Positions 28,026 to 36,474 of a DNA stretch of 64,000 nt are shown piece by piece. The stretch is from positions 1 through 64,000 of the forward strand of contig NZ_CP014766.1 in assembly GCF_001611675.1 (NCBI RefSeq). Direction: 5' to 3'. A program made the position numbers and the translations under genes. Within the stretch, counting starts at the first letter, position 1; each line of letters begins with the position of its first letter. The notes under the pieces are model-generated. The model had not been told where the DNA came from. It ran no database searches and saw only the letters and a list, made by a program, of their open reading frames with translations. This DNA comes from Pontibacter akesuensis. Its GTDB lineage: Bacteria > Bacteroidota > Bacteroidia > Cytophagales > Hymenobacteraceae.

Positions 28026-28811
28026 CTAAATGCAGGTATAGCGGAAAGCCAGCTGCACCTGATTATTGTTCGGAAACTTAATGATCGCTGTGGCTGGGTA
28101 GCCGTTTCCCTGATATGTATAATCGATGTCATAGCGCGTGGTATAGCCCCGGTTATTGGTATGCGTGGCGCTAAGCATATTATTGACGGCTGGTGCCTGT
28201 TGCGGCGTTAAGGAAAGGATATCAGGCGTTGGCCGTGGGGCAGGATGTGCATCAAAAGTGTACAAAGATTGCACCTCAACCCGCTCCTGGCCATCCAGAT
28301 GCGTGATATGGGTGGGGTTGCCGTTGGTGTACTTGTACCGCAAAATTTGGCGAGGTGTGGCTGGGCCTGTACTAGGGGAATAGTAACGCGTCTCGGCCAA
28401 GTCGCCGGTGCTAGTATAGCTGAAGGTAGCTAAATAAAGCTCGGAATTAGCGGTAGGACCAACCATGAGAAACTTCGTCTGCTTTACCAGTCGGTTTTGC
28501 TTATCGTATTCGTTCACCACTTTGGTATAATTGTTTTCCTCCTGCACCAGGTTGCCACGGCTGTCGTAAGTAAAGACGGTCTTACCCTTTTCGATACCGG
28601 CAGAATCACGTGCAACAACACTTAGGCGGCCGTCGGTATTGTAGGTATAGCGGCTGGAGTAGGTGGCGTTGGAGACACCGCCGTTAACACCTATACTGCT
28701 GTGCTCCTGCAGCAGGCAGGTTTTCTCGGGCTCCGGCTCTTCGTTTGATTGGCCGGGGCAGCCCCACAGCAACAGCGCCAGTGGAAGCAGGAATAGTGAA
28801 TTTTTACGCAT
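28026..28811 (-). CDS. YD-repeat lipoprotein, intact relative
   Basis: About 261 residues. The ATG at 28811 (MRKNSLFLLPLALLLWGCPGQ) gives a lipoprotein signal with lipobox LWGC. An upstream ATG at 28850 adds 13 residues. Repeated tyrosine-rich strands (SRYTYNTDGRLSVVA, FTYDSRGNLVQEE, NEYDKQNRLVKQT, FSYTSTGDLAETRYY) resemble YD/RHS repeats. It ends DYTYQGNGYPATAIIKF then FRYTCI, matching the relatives at 21447 and 27181. It is probably the first gene of a two-gene unit. The function is unknown. Confidence 0.8.
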   Translation of the reverse strand: MRKNSLFLLPLALLLWGCPGQSNEEPEPEKTCLLQEHSSIGVNGGVSNATYSSRYTYNTDGRLSVVARDSAGIEKGKTVFTYDSRGNLVQEENNYTKVVNEYDKQNRLVKQTKFLMVGPTANSELYLATFSYTSTGDLAETRYYSPSTGPATPRQILRYKYTNGNPTHITHLDGQERVEVQSLYTFDAHPAPRPTPDILSLTPQQAPAVNNMLSATHTNNRGYTTRYDIDYTYQGNGYPATAIIKFPNNNQVQLAFRYTCI

Positions 28812-28886
28812 GGGTGTGTAAAAGTAGGTATAAAGTTGATGTGAATGCAAAGCTTTAGAGCTGATCCCTAATTAGCCAGAACAAAG

Positions 28887-29344
28887 TTAGATGCAGGCTT
28901 CTGAAGACCTCGCAGCGTGCGCAGCTCCTGCGGGGGTCTGGTAAGTAAAGGCTTTTGCTTCGTGAGCCAGACGCTCGCGCAGGTAGTAGAGCACCAGCTC
29001 GTGCATGGCTTTGTAGTTCAGGTTCTGCACCGTCGGCATGTCCGCCTTGTTCGTCGGCCGTTTCACCTCCAGCAGCCCCCCTGCCGCGCTCTTGGTCGTG
29101 GGCCCGGTATGGGTGACAGTTCCGTCTTACCCTTTGTATTTACGGTATACTTATCATAATACGCCAACTTCAGAAAATCACGCAGGCAATTTTTCACATG
29201 CTCCTCGCTCTCCTGCAGGTTAATGCTGTCGAGCAGCGTCCGCAAGGTTGTTTTAAAGCCCTCCATGTCGGCACGGCTGGTTTTGAGGCACAGGTAGGCC
29301 TTGTTTAAAGCTTGTTTTGGTTTCAGGGTGTGGTGCAGCAGCAT
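28887..29344 (-). pseudogene. Remnant of a large Eco57I-like restriction-modification enzyme gene
   Basis: The ATG at 29344 opens MLLHHTLKPKQALNKAYLCL, the N-terminus of big fused restriction-methyltransferase proteins (Eco57I/type IIG-like, usually about 1000 residues or more). The frame reads on to NTKGKTEL and then breaks. In the next frame the sequence continues THTGPTTKSAAGGLLEVKRP and TNKADMPTVQNLNYKAMHEL, which is the expected family continuation. One G is missing around 29111-29122. The second frame ends at 28887 after about 60 further residues, with foreign sequence from about 28930. Only the first about 150 residues remain. The gene is dead. Confidence 0.8.
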
Positions 29345-29376
29345 GGGCAGAATGTTTTCTTAGCCCAAGATAAAGA

Positions 29377-29409
29377 GGAATTATGAATTAAGAATTAGAA
29401 ATTATGAAT
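29377..29409. repeat. Single arm of the AT-rich 'attatgaatta' repeat
   Basis: GAATTATGAATTAAGAATTA followed by GAAATTATGAAT, the same unit as at 20311-20343. No inverse partner was found nearby. Confidence 0.55.
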
Positions 29410-29456
29410 GCTTGGGATGGGGTCCATGCTGGGACTGTGTTTGCCAGTGCACGTTT

Positions 29457-29590
29457 AACCCACCCAAAAACCCTTCCAAAGAGGGGAATTCTTATTGAAA
29501 TGTAAGTGCTGCTTATGGATTATAGAGCTTCCACGCATCATGTCATAAATCACTCGTGCTGAAACTCCCCTCCTCGGAGGGGCAGGTTCA
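29457..29590. repeat. CCCCTCC palindromic repeat doublet, left of the DUF559 gene
   Basis: The left unit at 29457-29493 (CCCACCCAAAAACCCTTCCA and onward to GAGGGGAATTC) and the inverse unit at 29562-29590 (ACTCCCCTCCTCGGAGGGGC) enclose about 70 bp. It ends 13 bp from the DUF559 stop. Confidence 0.75.
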
Positions 29591-29602
29591 ATATACCACG
29601 AA

Positions 29603-29980
29603 CTAACCTCCTTCTCCGCGATGCTCCAGCACCCAGCCTTCAATCCCCCGCAGCACATTCGCTAGGTCCTGCTTCACTTCCCTGTCATCAAACCGCAGAA
29701 ATGTCACCCCCAACTTCTCTAATGTCTGCTGCCGCTCAACGTCTTCTTCATACTTATAGTCGTGGCTATCACCATCCACTTCCACGGCCAGCATCAGCTC
29801 TTTGCAGTAGAAGTCCACAATGAAGTTGTCAAGCGGCTTCTGCCGGTCAAAATCCAGCCCAAGCAGTTGTCTATTTTTCAGCTCGTTCCAAAGTATAACT
29901 TCAGCCAAGGTGCTGTTCTGCCGAAGCTGCTTTGCCAGTTCACACAGGTAAGGCTTGTAAGGAATGATCTTATTTTTCAT
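29603..29980 (-). CDS. DUF559 domain endonuclease-like protein
   Basis: A 125-residue single-domain protein related to the Vsr/restriction-endonuclease fold. It opens KIIPYKPYLCELAKQLRQNS then TLAEVILWNELKNRQLLGLD, the standard DUF559 start. The predicted active site follows: D in FIVDFYCKELMLAVEVDGDS (D, then E-x-D) with the basic FDRQK ahead. No methyltransferase accompanies it, and its biological role is unknown in the family. Paired palindromic repeats stand immediately on both sides, as if the gene belonged to their element. It was probably acquired. Confidence 0.85.
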   Translation of the reverse strand: MKNKIIPYKPYLCELAKQLRQNSTLAEVILWNELKNRQLLGLDFDRQKPLDNFIVDFYCKELMLAVEVDGDSHDYKYEEDVERQQTLEKLGVTFLRFDDREVKQDLANVLRGIEGWVLEHRGEGG

Positions 29981-30099
29981 CCGTGCACGATTACCTCACT
30001 CCTTACGCTTCTGAAAAGATTACAGATCTCGTAGTGGTTGTTTTATAGTCTGAGGCTATACTTGTTTCAGGGCGTAATTTGATTTACCTCTATACGTGC

Positions 30100-30244
30100 A
30101 AACCCACCCCTGCCCCTCCGAGGAGGGGAATATTCAGTATTAGTAGTAGGATACGTTTTAGGTTTGCGTAAAACTCAACTTCTAATACGTAGCTCCCACA
30201 CAAGAAGGGAAACTCCCCTCCCTGGAGGGGCTAGGAGTGGGTTC
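30100..30244. repeat. CCCCTCC palindromic repeat doublet, right of the DUF559 gene
   Basis: 30100-30134 (AACCCACCCCTGCCCCTCCG and onward) and the inverse unit 30209-30244 (AAACTCCCCTCCCTGGAGGG) enclose about 75 bp. It mirrors the doublet at 29457-29590. Confidence 0.75.
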
Positions 30245-30358
30245 ACACGCTCTGCCGAAATCAACAACCACAAGCGAAATCAACCACCACAAGACTACCG
30301 CACCCTCAACCACCTAGCACCCCTCCCACCCTTGATTAGCACAAGTACCAGAAACTTC

Positions 30359-30366
30359 TATCTTTG
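30359..30366 (+). promoter_or_regulatory. -7 element TATCTTTG before the M24 peptidase gene
   Basis: An exact TAnnTTTG match 23 bases before the ATG at 30390. A TTG at 30332-30334 is at a loose -33 distance. Confidence 0.55.
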
Positions 30367-30389
30367 CTTAACCCTTAGCACACCGCCTC

Positions 30390-31748
30390 ATGAAAAAACT
30401 GTTTCCCCTCCTGCTCTTGTTTTTAAGCAACTTCCCGTCAGCCCATGCACAGCAAATCCCTGCTATACTTCCGCTGCGGGAGCGGGCGGTGGTGGAGGAT
30501 GCGTTGCTGCAGGAGCGCCTGGATTCGCTGCTGCCCCAGCTCATGCGCCGCCATGGCATTGACATGTGGGTGCTGATTGCGCGGGAGTACAACGAGGACC
30601 CGGTGTTGAAAACCATGCTGCCCGCTACCTGGCTGGGCGCCCGCCGCCGCACCATCCTGCTCTTTCACGACAAAGGACCGGGAAAGGGCATGGAGAAGTT
30701 AGCCGTGGCCCGCTACGACATCGGCAATCTGATGAAAGGGACATGGAATCCGGAGCAGGAGCCAAACCAGTGGAAGCGGCTGGTGCAGCTGATCGCGGAG
30801 CGCAAGCCCCGGAAAATCGGCCTGAACTTCTCCCCGCTGTATGCCCACGCCGATGGGCTGCCTAAAGCCGAGTACGACAGCCTGGTGCATTACCTGCCGC
30901 GGGCACAGCGGAAAGCACTGGTATCAGCCGAGCCGCTGGCCGTAGACTGGCTGCAGACCCGCACCGAGCAGGAGCTGGCGCTATACGAGCAGATCAGCCG
31001 CATTGGGCACCGCATTATTGCCGAGGGCTTTTCGGAGCAGGTGATACAGCCGGGCGTGACGACAACCGAGGATGTGGTCTGGTGGTTTCGTGAGCGTATT
31101 GCGGCGCTGAAGCTGGAGGCCTGGTTTCACCCCACCGTGGACGTGCAGCGGGCCGATCCGGGCGCAGGCGACTCTGATCGCTCGTTTGCCCGGCGCCCCG
31201 GTGCAGATGTGATCCTACCCGGCGACCTGCTGCACGTGGACCTGGGCATCACGTACCTCAACCTGAACACCGATGTGCAGCAGCTGGCGTACGTGCTGAA
31301 GCCCGGCGAAACCGAGGCCCCCGCTTACCTCCGGCAGGCCCTGGCCACCGGAAACCGCCTGCAGGACATCCTTACTTCTAACATGAAAGCGGGGAAAACC
31401 GGGAATGAGGCGCTACGGGAAACCCTGGCGCAAGCGCAGAAAGAGCAGATTGTAGCGAGTATTTACAGCCATCCCATCGGCTACCACGGCCACGGCGCGG
31501 GCCCTGCCATTGGTATGTGGGACATGCAAGCCGGCGTTCCCGGCACCGGAGATTACGTACTGCGGCCCAACACCGCCTACGCCATTGAGTTGAACGCGAA
31601 AGTGACGCTGCCAGAATGGAACAACAAGGAGATACGCGTGATGCTGGAAGAGCAAGCCGTGCTTACCCCAGCGGGCATGCGCTACATCGACGGCAGGCAA
31701 AAAGAACTGCTTCTCATCCCTCGCCAAATTTCGCACCTGCAGGACTGA
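30390..31748 (+). CDS. Secreted M24-family metallopeptidase (Xaa-Pro aminopeptidase-like)
   Basis: A 452-residue exported peptidase with a signal peptide (MKKLFPLLLLFLSNFPSAHA, then QQ). The C-terminal pita-bread domain holds the five metal ligands in order: D in LLHVDLGITYL, D in NLNTDVQQLAY, H in SHPIGYHGHGAG, E in AIELNAKV and E in VMLEEQAVLTP. The N-terminal creatinase-like half contains RHGIDMWVLIAREYNEDPVL. Family members remove N-terminal residues before proline. The export signal places this one in the periplasm. It stands alone, flanked by palindromic repeats on both sides. Confidence 0.9.
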   Translation: MKKLFPLLLLFLSNFPSAHAQQIPAILPLRERAVVEDALLQERLDSLLPQLMRRHGIDMWVLIAREYNEDPVLKTMLPATWLGARRRTILLFHDKGPGKGMEKLAVARYDIGNLMKGTWNPEQEPNQWKRLVQLIAERKPRKIGLNFSPLYAHADGLPKAEYDSLVHYLPRAQRKALVSAEPLAVDWLQTRTEQELALYEQISRIGHRIIAEGFSEQVIQPGVTTTEDVVWWFRERIAALKLEAWFHPTVDVQRADPGAGDSDRSFARRPGADVILPGDLLHVDLGITYLNLNTDVQQLAYVLKPGETEAPAYLRQALATGNRLQDILTSNMKAGKTGNEALRETLAQAQKEQIVASIYSHPIGYHGHGAGPAIGMWDMQAGVPGTGDYVLRPNTAYAIELNAKVTLPEWNNKEIRVMLEEQAVLTPAGMRYIDGRQKELLLIPRQISHLQD

Positions 31749-31792
31749 TTAACAGTGGTGGGGGATTTTATACTTCAAGGTGAGGCTGCAGT

Positions 31793-31924
31793 AAACCCAC
31801 CCCTGCCCCTCCCAGGAGGGGAGTTTCAGCACGAGTGACAGATTATACTATAGTTGATTAAATTATCCCACATACAACTTAATATTTGAGAATTCCCCTC
31901 CTGGGAGGGGCAGGGGTGGGTCCA
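31793..31924. repeat. CCCCTCC palindromic repeat doublet after the M24 gene
   Basis: 31793-31829 (AAACCCACCCCTGCCCCTCC and onward) and the inverse 31890-31924 (CCCCTCCTGGGAGGGGCAGG) enclose about 60 bp. This is the best-preserved pair in the window. Confidence 0.78.
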
Positions 31925-31997
31925 CAAAAACAGCAGTAACAGCAAAACCACTTGCTTACTTAACAGCCGCTAGCATTTGTTTTTTCCCCTTTCCTAC

Positions 31998-32031
31998 AAA
32001 AAAGGCTCCCGATCTAAGATCAGGAGCCTTT
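31998..32031 (-). terminator. Terminator of the small coiled-coil lipoprotein gene
   Basis: AAAGGCTCC and GGAGCCTTT pair, extended by GATC/GATC inside. On the minus strand the stem is followed by TTTTTTG. It may also stop read-through from the plus strand. Confidence 0.7.
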
Positions 32032-32081
32032 GATACTTGTCAGGTGCAGCAACATGCCTTACCTGGTACAGCGGGTTTATA

Positions 32082-32366
32082 TTAATAGTTACTCTCCCGC
32101 TCAGCCCGTGATTTCAGGGCTTTCAGTTCCTGCTCGGCTGCTTTTAACCTGTTTTTGGCCGCTTTTTCGCGCTGCTCGGCCTCTTCGGCCAGGCTTTCCG
32201 CTTCTTTCACTTCCCGCTTCAGGTCCTCTACCACGCGTTGCTGCGCAGCCACGGCCGGATCGTTCGAATAGCCACTGCCGCCGCCTAGCACAGAGCAACT
32301 CATCATCAGCGGGAAGAACAGGATCATTATTCCCGACATTATCGATTTGTATGTATTTACTTTCAT
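32082..32366 (-). CDS. Small coiled-coil lipoprotein
   Basis: A 94-residue protein with the start taken at the ATG at 32366. MKVNTYKSIMSGIMILFFPL then MMSC gives a signal and lipobox at about residues 20-23. A glycine-serine linker leads to one long charged heptad helix (VVEDLKREVKEAESLAEEAE, then QREKAAKNRLKAAEQELKAL). The form recalls Lpp-like or OmpH-like envelope spacers, but no family is recognised. A longer frame from 32420 lacks a proper signal. Confidence 0.65.
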   Translation of the reverse strand: MKVNTYKSIMSGIMILFFPLMMSCSVLGGGSGYSNDPAVAAQQRVVEDLKREVKEAESLAEEAEQREKAAKNRLKAAEQELKALKSRAERESNY

Positions 32367-32687
32367 ATTTTCATGCTTTGGTTCAGCTATACTTACGGGC
32401 AAGATGTGCATGCAGTTCATTTGGCGCCTTTCAAACCAAATTATACTTACAGCATATGCGCTGTTGCAGTTTTTTAGCTGATATCAGTTTTGATGGGGAG
32501 GAACCCGAAAACGGAGACGCTCCAATTAGTAGCCAGCAAACGATAATCAGGAGCTACAGGCCTGGGGCCGGATACGAAAACGGTTAAACTATAATGTGGC
32601 TTGCCTTCCTGCTAACCAAGCGGGGCTGCCTGAAGTATGAATTAGTGGAGGCGATTTATACTTCCCTTGATATATCATCTAAGCAAT

Positions 32688-33425
32688 ATGCCAACACCCT
32701 ACGAACAACAGGTACTGAATGAGTTGCAGCTGTGGCAACATGAAATGCAGCGCCCGCCGTCTTTTTTCAACAATCTGGCCCGCAAAACACAGCACAAGAT
32801 CAACAGTTACATTCCTGAAAAAATACACAAGGCCATCACTACGGCCATCAAGCAAATGATTCGCGGGGTGCTTTTTGGGGCAGGCAAGATCACGGCAAAA
32901 CCACTTCCGGATGCGCCGTTGCAGCTGCGGGAGTCGCTGGTGCGGGAACGGATTAAGTATTACCAGCATGCGGCGGCGGCGGAAGGCGGCGTTACGGGTG
33001 CCGGTGGTTTTTTACTTGGGCTGGCAGATTTTCCGCTGCTGCTGAGTCTCAAGCTAAAGCTGCTGTTTGATGTCGCCTCGCTGTATGGCTTCGATGTGCA
33101 CGACTACCGGGAGCGGGTCTACCTGCTGCACATTTTCCAGCTGGCCTTCAGCTCACACGAGCACCGCCACGACATTTACCGGGAGATGGCCGATTGGGAA
33201 TCGCAGAAACAGGTGCTGCCGGAGGATATCAATGAGTTTAACTGGCGAACGTTTCAGCAGGAATACCGCGATTACATCGACCTGGCAAAAATGGCGCAGT
33301 TAATTCCGATTATTGGCGCACCAGTGGGAGCCGTGGTAAACTACCGGCTGCTCAAGAAACTGGGCACCACGGCCATGAATGCCTACCGCATGCGTTGGCG
33401 GGTGCAGGGGCAGCTACAGGCGTAA
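32688..33425 (+). CDS. EcsC family protein
   Basis: A 245-residue protein starting at the ATG at 32688 (MPTPYEQQVLNELQLW). An upstream frame start at 32667 is less likely. The EcsC-like core is glycine- and alanine-rich (AAAAEGGVTGAGGFLLGLAD) with the typical hydrophobic FPLLLSLKLKLLFDVASLYG, and ends IPIIGAPVGAVVNYRLLKKL. EcsC in Bacillus sits with an ABC transporter and affects secretion, but here no Ecs transporter is adjacent. The function remains open. It may associate peripherally with the membrane. Confidence 0.85.
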   Translation: MPTPYEQQVLNELQLWQHEMQRPPSFFNNLARKTQHKINSYIPEKIHKAITTAIKQMIRGVLFGAGKITAKPLPDAPLQLRESLVRERIKYYQHAAAAEGGVTGAGGFLLGLADFPLLLSLKLKLLFDVASLYGFDVHDYRERVYLLHIFQLAFSSHEHRHDIYREMADWESQKQVLPEDINEFNWRTFQQEYRDYIDLAKMAQLIPIIGAPVGAVVNYRLLKKLGTTAMNAYRMRWRVQGQLQA

Positions 33426-33483
33426 GCTAAGCAAAATTTAATTCCTTTGCTTTATACTTGCCCGCAAAAGCTGCGGCCCCTGC

Positions 33484-34544
33484 TCATTTCCCATACCACC
33501 GTTTCATTACCTCTGCGGCGGGTTTTTGCTGCGGCGTGAAGTCCACGTGGTCGCGGCGGTTTTCGCGCAGGCGGGGGTACCATTTCCAGATGAAGGTGCC
33601 GCCAAACCAGGGTGTCTGCCAGAACTGCTGAAAAAGCGCTTCAAAAGCATTCGCCTGTGTTTGCTCCGAAAGTGGAATAAAAGTTGCCTGCTTGCGCTCC
33701 GGCCACTTCCAGGGCTCAATCGCGGCATCGGGCGTGCTTTTGTACCCCACTTCTGTAAACACAATGGGCTTGCCATACTTCCGTTGCAGCGCGTCCAGCT
33801 GCTTTTTGTGCGCCTTCCACCCCTGCTGCAGTTCCTTTATACTTGGGTTGTGCTGCTGGGTGAGCGGAAAATACGCCTGCACCCCGATAAAGTCGAGCGC
33901 ATCCCAGAACTGGATCTCCTCATACTCCTTATACCAGTTTGCCGCATAGGTTAACTGGCCGGAGTATACTTGGCGCACCTGTTGTATCAGGTTCCGCCAA
34001 TTCTGTTCCCGCTGCACCGCCGGCAAGTATAGCTCTGTGCCGATGCAGAAAGCCTCTATCTCCAGTTCCTCCGCCAACCGTGCATAATGTAGTATAAACG
34101 CGCTGTAGTTGGCAAACCACTGCTCCCACTCTGCATTTGGATGTCGCCCAGCCATTTGCCACTGTCGCGCTCCATAAGCCAGATGTGTGGCTTCAGCAGC
34201 GTTTTGATGCCCAGTTGCTTCGCTAGTTTGGTTGTATGTATGACACCGCTGTCGCGCTCGCCCCAGTACACCCGCTCATCCCTGCTCTGCCGTACCTCCG
34301 GCGAGTTATAGGCTTTCTGCCAGCCAAAGGGGGTCTGAGCAATCCAGGTAACATTGTGGCTTTGCAGCTCCTGCAGTTGCTCCAGAGTAATGCTGTCGCC
34401 GGCCACCCAGTTTACCCCGCGCATTTTCTGTGCTGCCGCTACATGTGTTTCCGGCGCAGGCACGGCATCACCCCGTAACCTGCCGTGGCGTAGCAGTACA
34501 GCAAGCAACACAACTCCACAGATAAGGAACAGGGGCTTTTTCAT
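33484..34544 (-). pseudogene. Glycoside hydrolase (GH113-like), frameshifted
   Basis: The ATG at 34544 begins with a signal/membrane start (MKKPLFLICGVVLLAVLL) and MRGVNWVAGDSITLEQLQEL, a TIM-barrel glycosidase start of the GH113/cellulase-like kind. The frame is lost near 34131-34140 after WLGDIQM. The neighbouring frame continues EWEQWFANYSAFILHYARLA and holds both expected acids: the acid/base glutamate in FCIGTELYLPA and the nucleophile in IVFTEVGYKS. The family spacing between the M and EW blocks suggests a few bases were lost. Without the shift the protein would be about 350 residues. It may be a real loss or an assembly error. Confidence 0.78.
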
Positions 34545-34618
34545 GGCTTCGGGTTAAGGCATTACCGACAGTAGGATAGTTTTAAGACGCGTCCGTATCA
34601 TTTAAGTTTTTTCCATAA

Positions 34619-34645
34619 AAAAAGCCAGCGTGGAGCTGGCTTTCT
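34619..34645 (-). terminator. Terminator of the mla operon
   Basis: AAAGCCAGC/GCTGGCTTT with a five-base loop. On the minus strand the stem is followed by TTTTTTATGG. It lies 24 bases after the mlaD-like stop. Confidence 0.8.
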
Positions 34646-34666
34646 TTTAATGGATACAGGCAGTAA

Positions 34667-35689
34667 CTACTGGTTCTGCTGTTCGGGTTCCTGGCCTGCC
34701 TCTTCCGCCTCTTCCATTCGCTCCTTCTCTGCTTTGTCTCTTTTCTTGAAGAAGCCTCTTAGCAGGATGTTGCTTTGCAGCGCCTCCATGTTCTCATCAA
34801 ACTTCTGAGTGCTGGTCTCCAGGTTCTGCATTGTCTGTTTCAGGGTGTTGGCAAACTCCTCGTCGCTCAGCAGTACCCCCACGGCGTTGTTCTCGTTGTT
34901 CAGCTTCTGACTTGTCTGCTGCAGGTTCTGCGTCATCTGCGCCGCCGACTCTGTTGCCTGCTGCAACTGCGCCATTGAGGCCTGCAGGCGGTTAAATACG
35001 GTAGTGTCGGTGAGCAGTTCGCTGGCAAGGCTGCCTTCGGTGTTCAGTTGGTTTGTGAAGCGGCTCAGGTCGCGGGAAGCTTTCACCGTGTTAACCGATG
35101 TCTGCTCCAGACTGGCCACCAGATTCTGGAAGTTTAGTGCCAGCGTCGAATCCGTCAGCAAGGTGCCTAAGGTGCCCTCACCCTTTACAAGCCGGTCGCT
35201 GATCACGCTGAAGTTGCTGGTGATGGTTGCCAGGTTTTTGTTGTTCTCCTGCAGCGTTTTCATGATATCGTCGGTGTTCAGGTTGGCTTCGGAGGCCAGC
35301 ACATCTCCATCTTCAATAGGTTCTGCCGCTGGCGTACCACCGAAAATCTCGATGATCTTGTTGCCGATAAGGCTTTCAGAGCTGATCCGGGCTTTGGCGT
35401 TCTGCCGGATAAAGCGCTGGGCCGACTCCTCGATGTTCATGACCACCTCCACCTGGGAGTCGCCATAGAAATCAATGGCTTTCACGGTGCCAATTTTCAC
35501 CCCGGAGTACCACACGTTGTTGCCCACTTTTAGGCCTTCCACATCATCAAACAGGGTTTTGACGGTAATACTGCTGATAAATCGTTTTTGCTGTCCACCC
35601 AAGGTTAACACACCCACCACAAAGATGATGATGGCGATCAGCACGAATATTCCGACCATTACGGCACGCTTACTTTCTTCGGTCTTCAT
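34667..35689 (-). CDS. MlaD-like MCE domain protein
   Basis: The membrane-anchored, substrate-binding subunit of an MCE lipid transporter that moves phospholipids between outer and inner membranes. The 340 residues start with an N-terminal membrane helix (VGIFVLIAIIIFVVGVLTLG, about 12-31). The MCE domain follows (TLFDDVEGLKVGNNVWYSGV, then KIGTVKAIDFYG). About 200 residues of helical coiled coil follow, with repeated LQQTSQKLNNENNAVGVLL-type units, and an acidic tail. The longer C-terminus is usual in Bacteroidota MlaD. It is the last gene of a three-gene operon, 2 bp from the ATPase gene. Confidence 0.93.
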   Translation of the reverse strand: MKTEESKRAVMVGIFVLIAIIIFVVGVLTLGGQQKRFISSITVKTLFDDVEGLKVGNNVWYSGVKIGTVKAIDFYGDSQVEVVMNIEESAQRFIRQNAKARISSESLIGNKIIEIFGGTPAAEPIEDGDVLASEANLNTDDIMKTLQENNKNLATITSNFSVISDRLVKGEGTLGTLLTDSTLALNFQNLVASLEQTSVNTVKASRDLSRFTNQLNTEGSLASELLTDTTVFNRLQASMAQLQQATESAAQMTQNLQQTSQKLNNENNAVGVLLSDEEFANTLKQTMQNLETSTQKFDENMEALQSNILLRGFFKKRDKAEKERMEEAEEAGQEPEQQNQ

Positions 35690-35691
35690 TA

Positions 35692-36465
35692 TTAGCTTAC
35701 AAAATTGTAGTCATAAAACATTTTCACACGCTCATCATCCGAGGAGAAAACCTCCTCGAAAGTGCCTTCCCGCTTAAATTCGCCATCCAGCAGCATTACC
35801 ATGCGGTCGCCCACCGCGCGGGCGCAGGTAAGGTCGTGGGTGATGATGATGGAAGAGGTATTGAAGCGCTCCTGCACCTGGTTGATCAGCTTGTTGATCT
35901 CGATGCACGTAATCGGATCAAGTCCCGCGGTTGGCTCGTCGTACAGCATGATGTCCGGCTTCAGAATAAGCGTGCGGGCAATGCCGATGCGCTTGCGCTG
36001 CCCACCCGATAACTCGGATGGCATTTGGTTGATTGTTTGCGACAAGCCCACGGCCTCCAGCACCACCTGAACCAGTTCGTCGCGCTCGGCCTTGGTCATG
36101 GATTTGGAGTGCCGTATAAGCGGGAACTCCAGATTCTCACGCACCGTCATACTATCATACAGGGCGCTGTTCTGAAACGAGAAGCCTATCCGAAGGCGCA
36201 GCTTGTCTAGTTCCTTCGGCGTGAGCTTATCTACCTGCTGCCCCAGCACGTTTACCACCCCTTCGTCGGGTCTCAGCAAGCCGGAGATTATTTTAATCAA
36301 CACGGATTTACCGGTACCGGACCTGCCCAGCACCACCAGGTTTTCTCCCTGGTACAGGTCCAGGTTCACCTCCTTCAACACTACAAAGTCATCAAAGGCC
36401 TTTTTGAGTCCCCTGATCTCGATGACATTGTTCTCCCTGTTTATCTTCGGATTAATCTTCTTCAT
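35692..36465 (-). CDS. MlaF-like ABC transporter ATP-binding protein
   Basis: The 257-residue ATPase of the MCE lipid transporter. Walker A is GRSGTGKS (about 48-55), the signature is ELSGGQRKRIGIARTL, Walker B is IMLYDEPTAGLDP, and the H-loop is IIITHDLTCARAVGD. The segment RIGFSFQNSALYDSMTVREN is typical of the MlaF subgroup. It lies between the permease and MCE genes in the operon order permease-ATPase-MCE. Confidence 0.94.
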   Translation of the reverse strand: MKKINPKINRENNVIEIRGLKKAFDDFVVLKEVNLDLYQGENLVVLGRSGTGKSVLIKIISGLLRPDEGVVNVLGQQVDKLTPKELDKLRLRIGFSFQNSALYDSMTVRENLEFPLIRHSKSMTKAERDELVQVVLEAVGLSQTINQMPSELSGGQRKRIGIARTLILKPDIMLYDEPTAGLDPITCIEINKLINQVQERFNTSSIIITHDLTCARAVGDRMVMLLDGEFKREGTFEEVFSSDDERVKMFYDYNFVS

Positions 36466-36474
36466 ATGTCAAGC

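Noticed and set aside
29457..31924. Possible CRISPR array from the regularly recurring CCCCTCC units
   Set aside because: Units are inverted pairs at irregular distances, separated by genes. There are no uniform spacers and no cas gene.
32030..32587. 185-codon frame on the plus strand
   Set aside because: Runs through the antisense of a coiled-coil lipoprotein gene and has no family features. The lipoprotein has a signal and lipobox.
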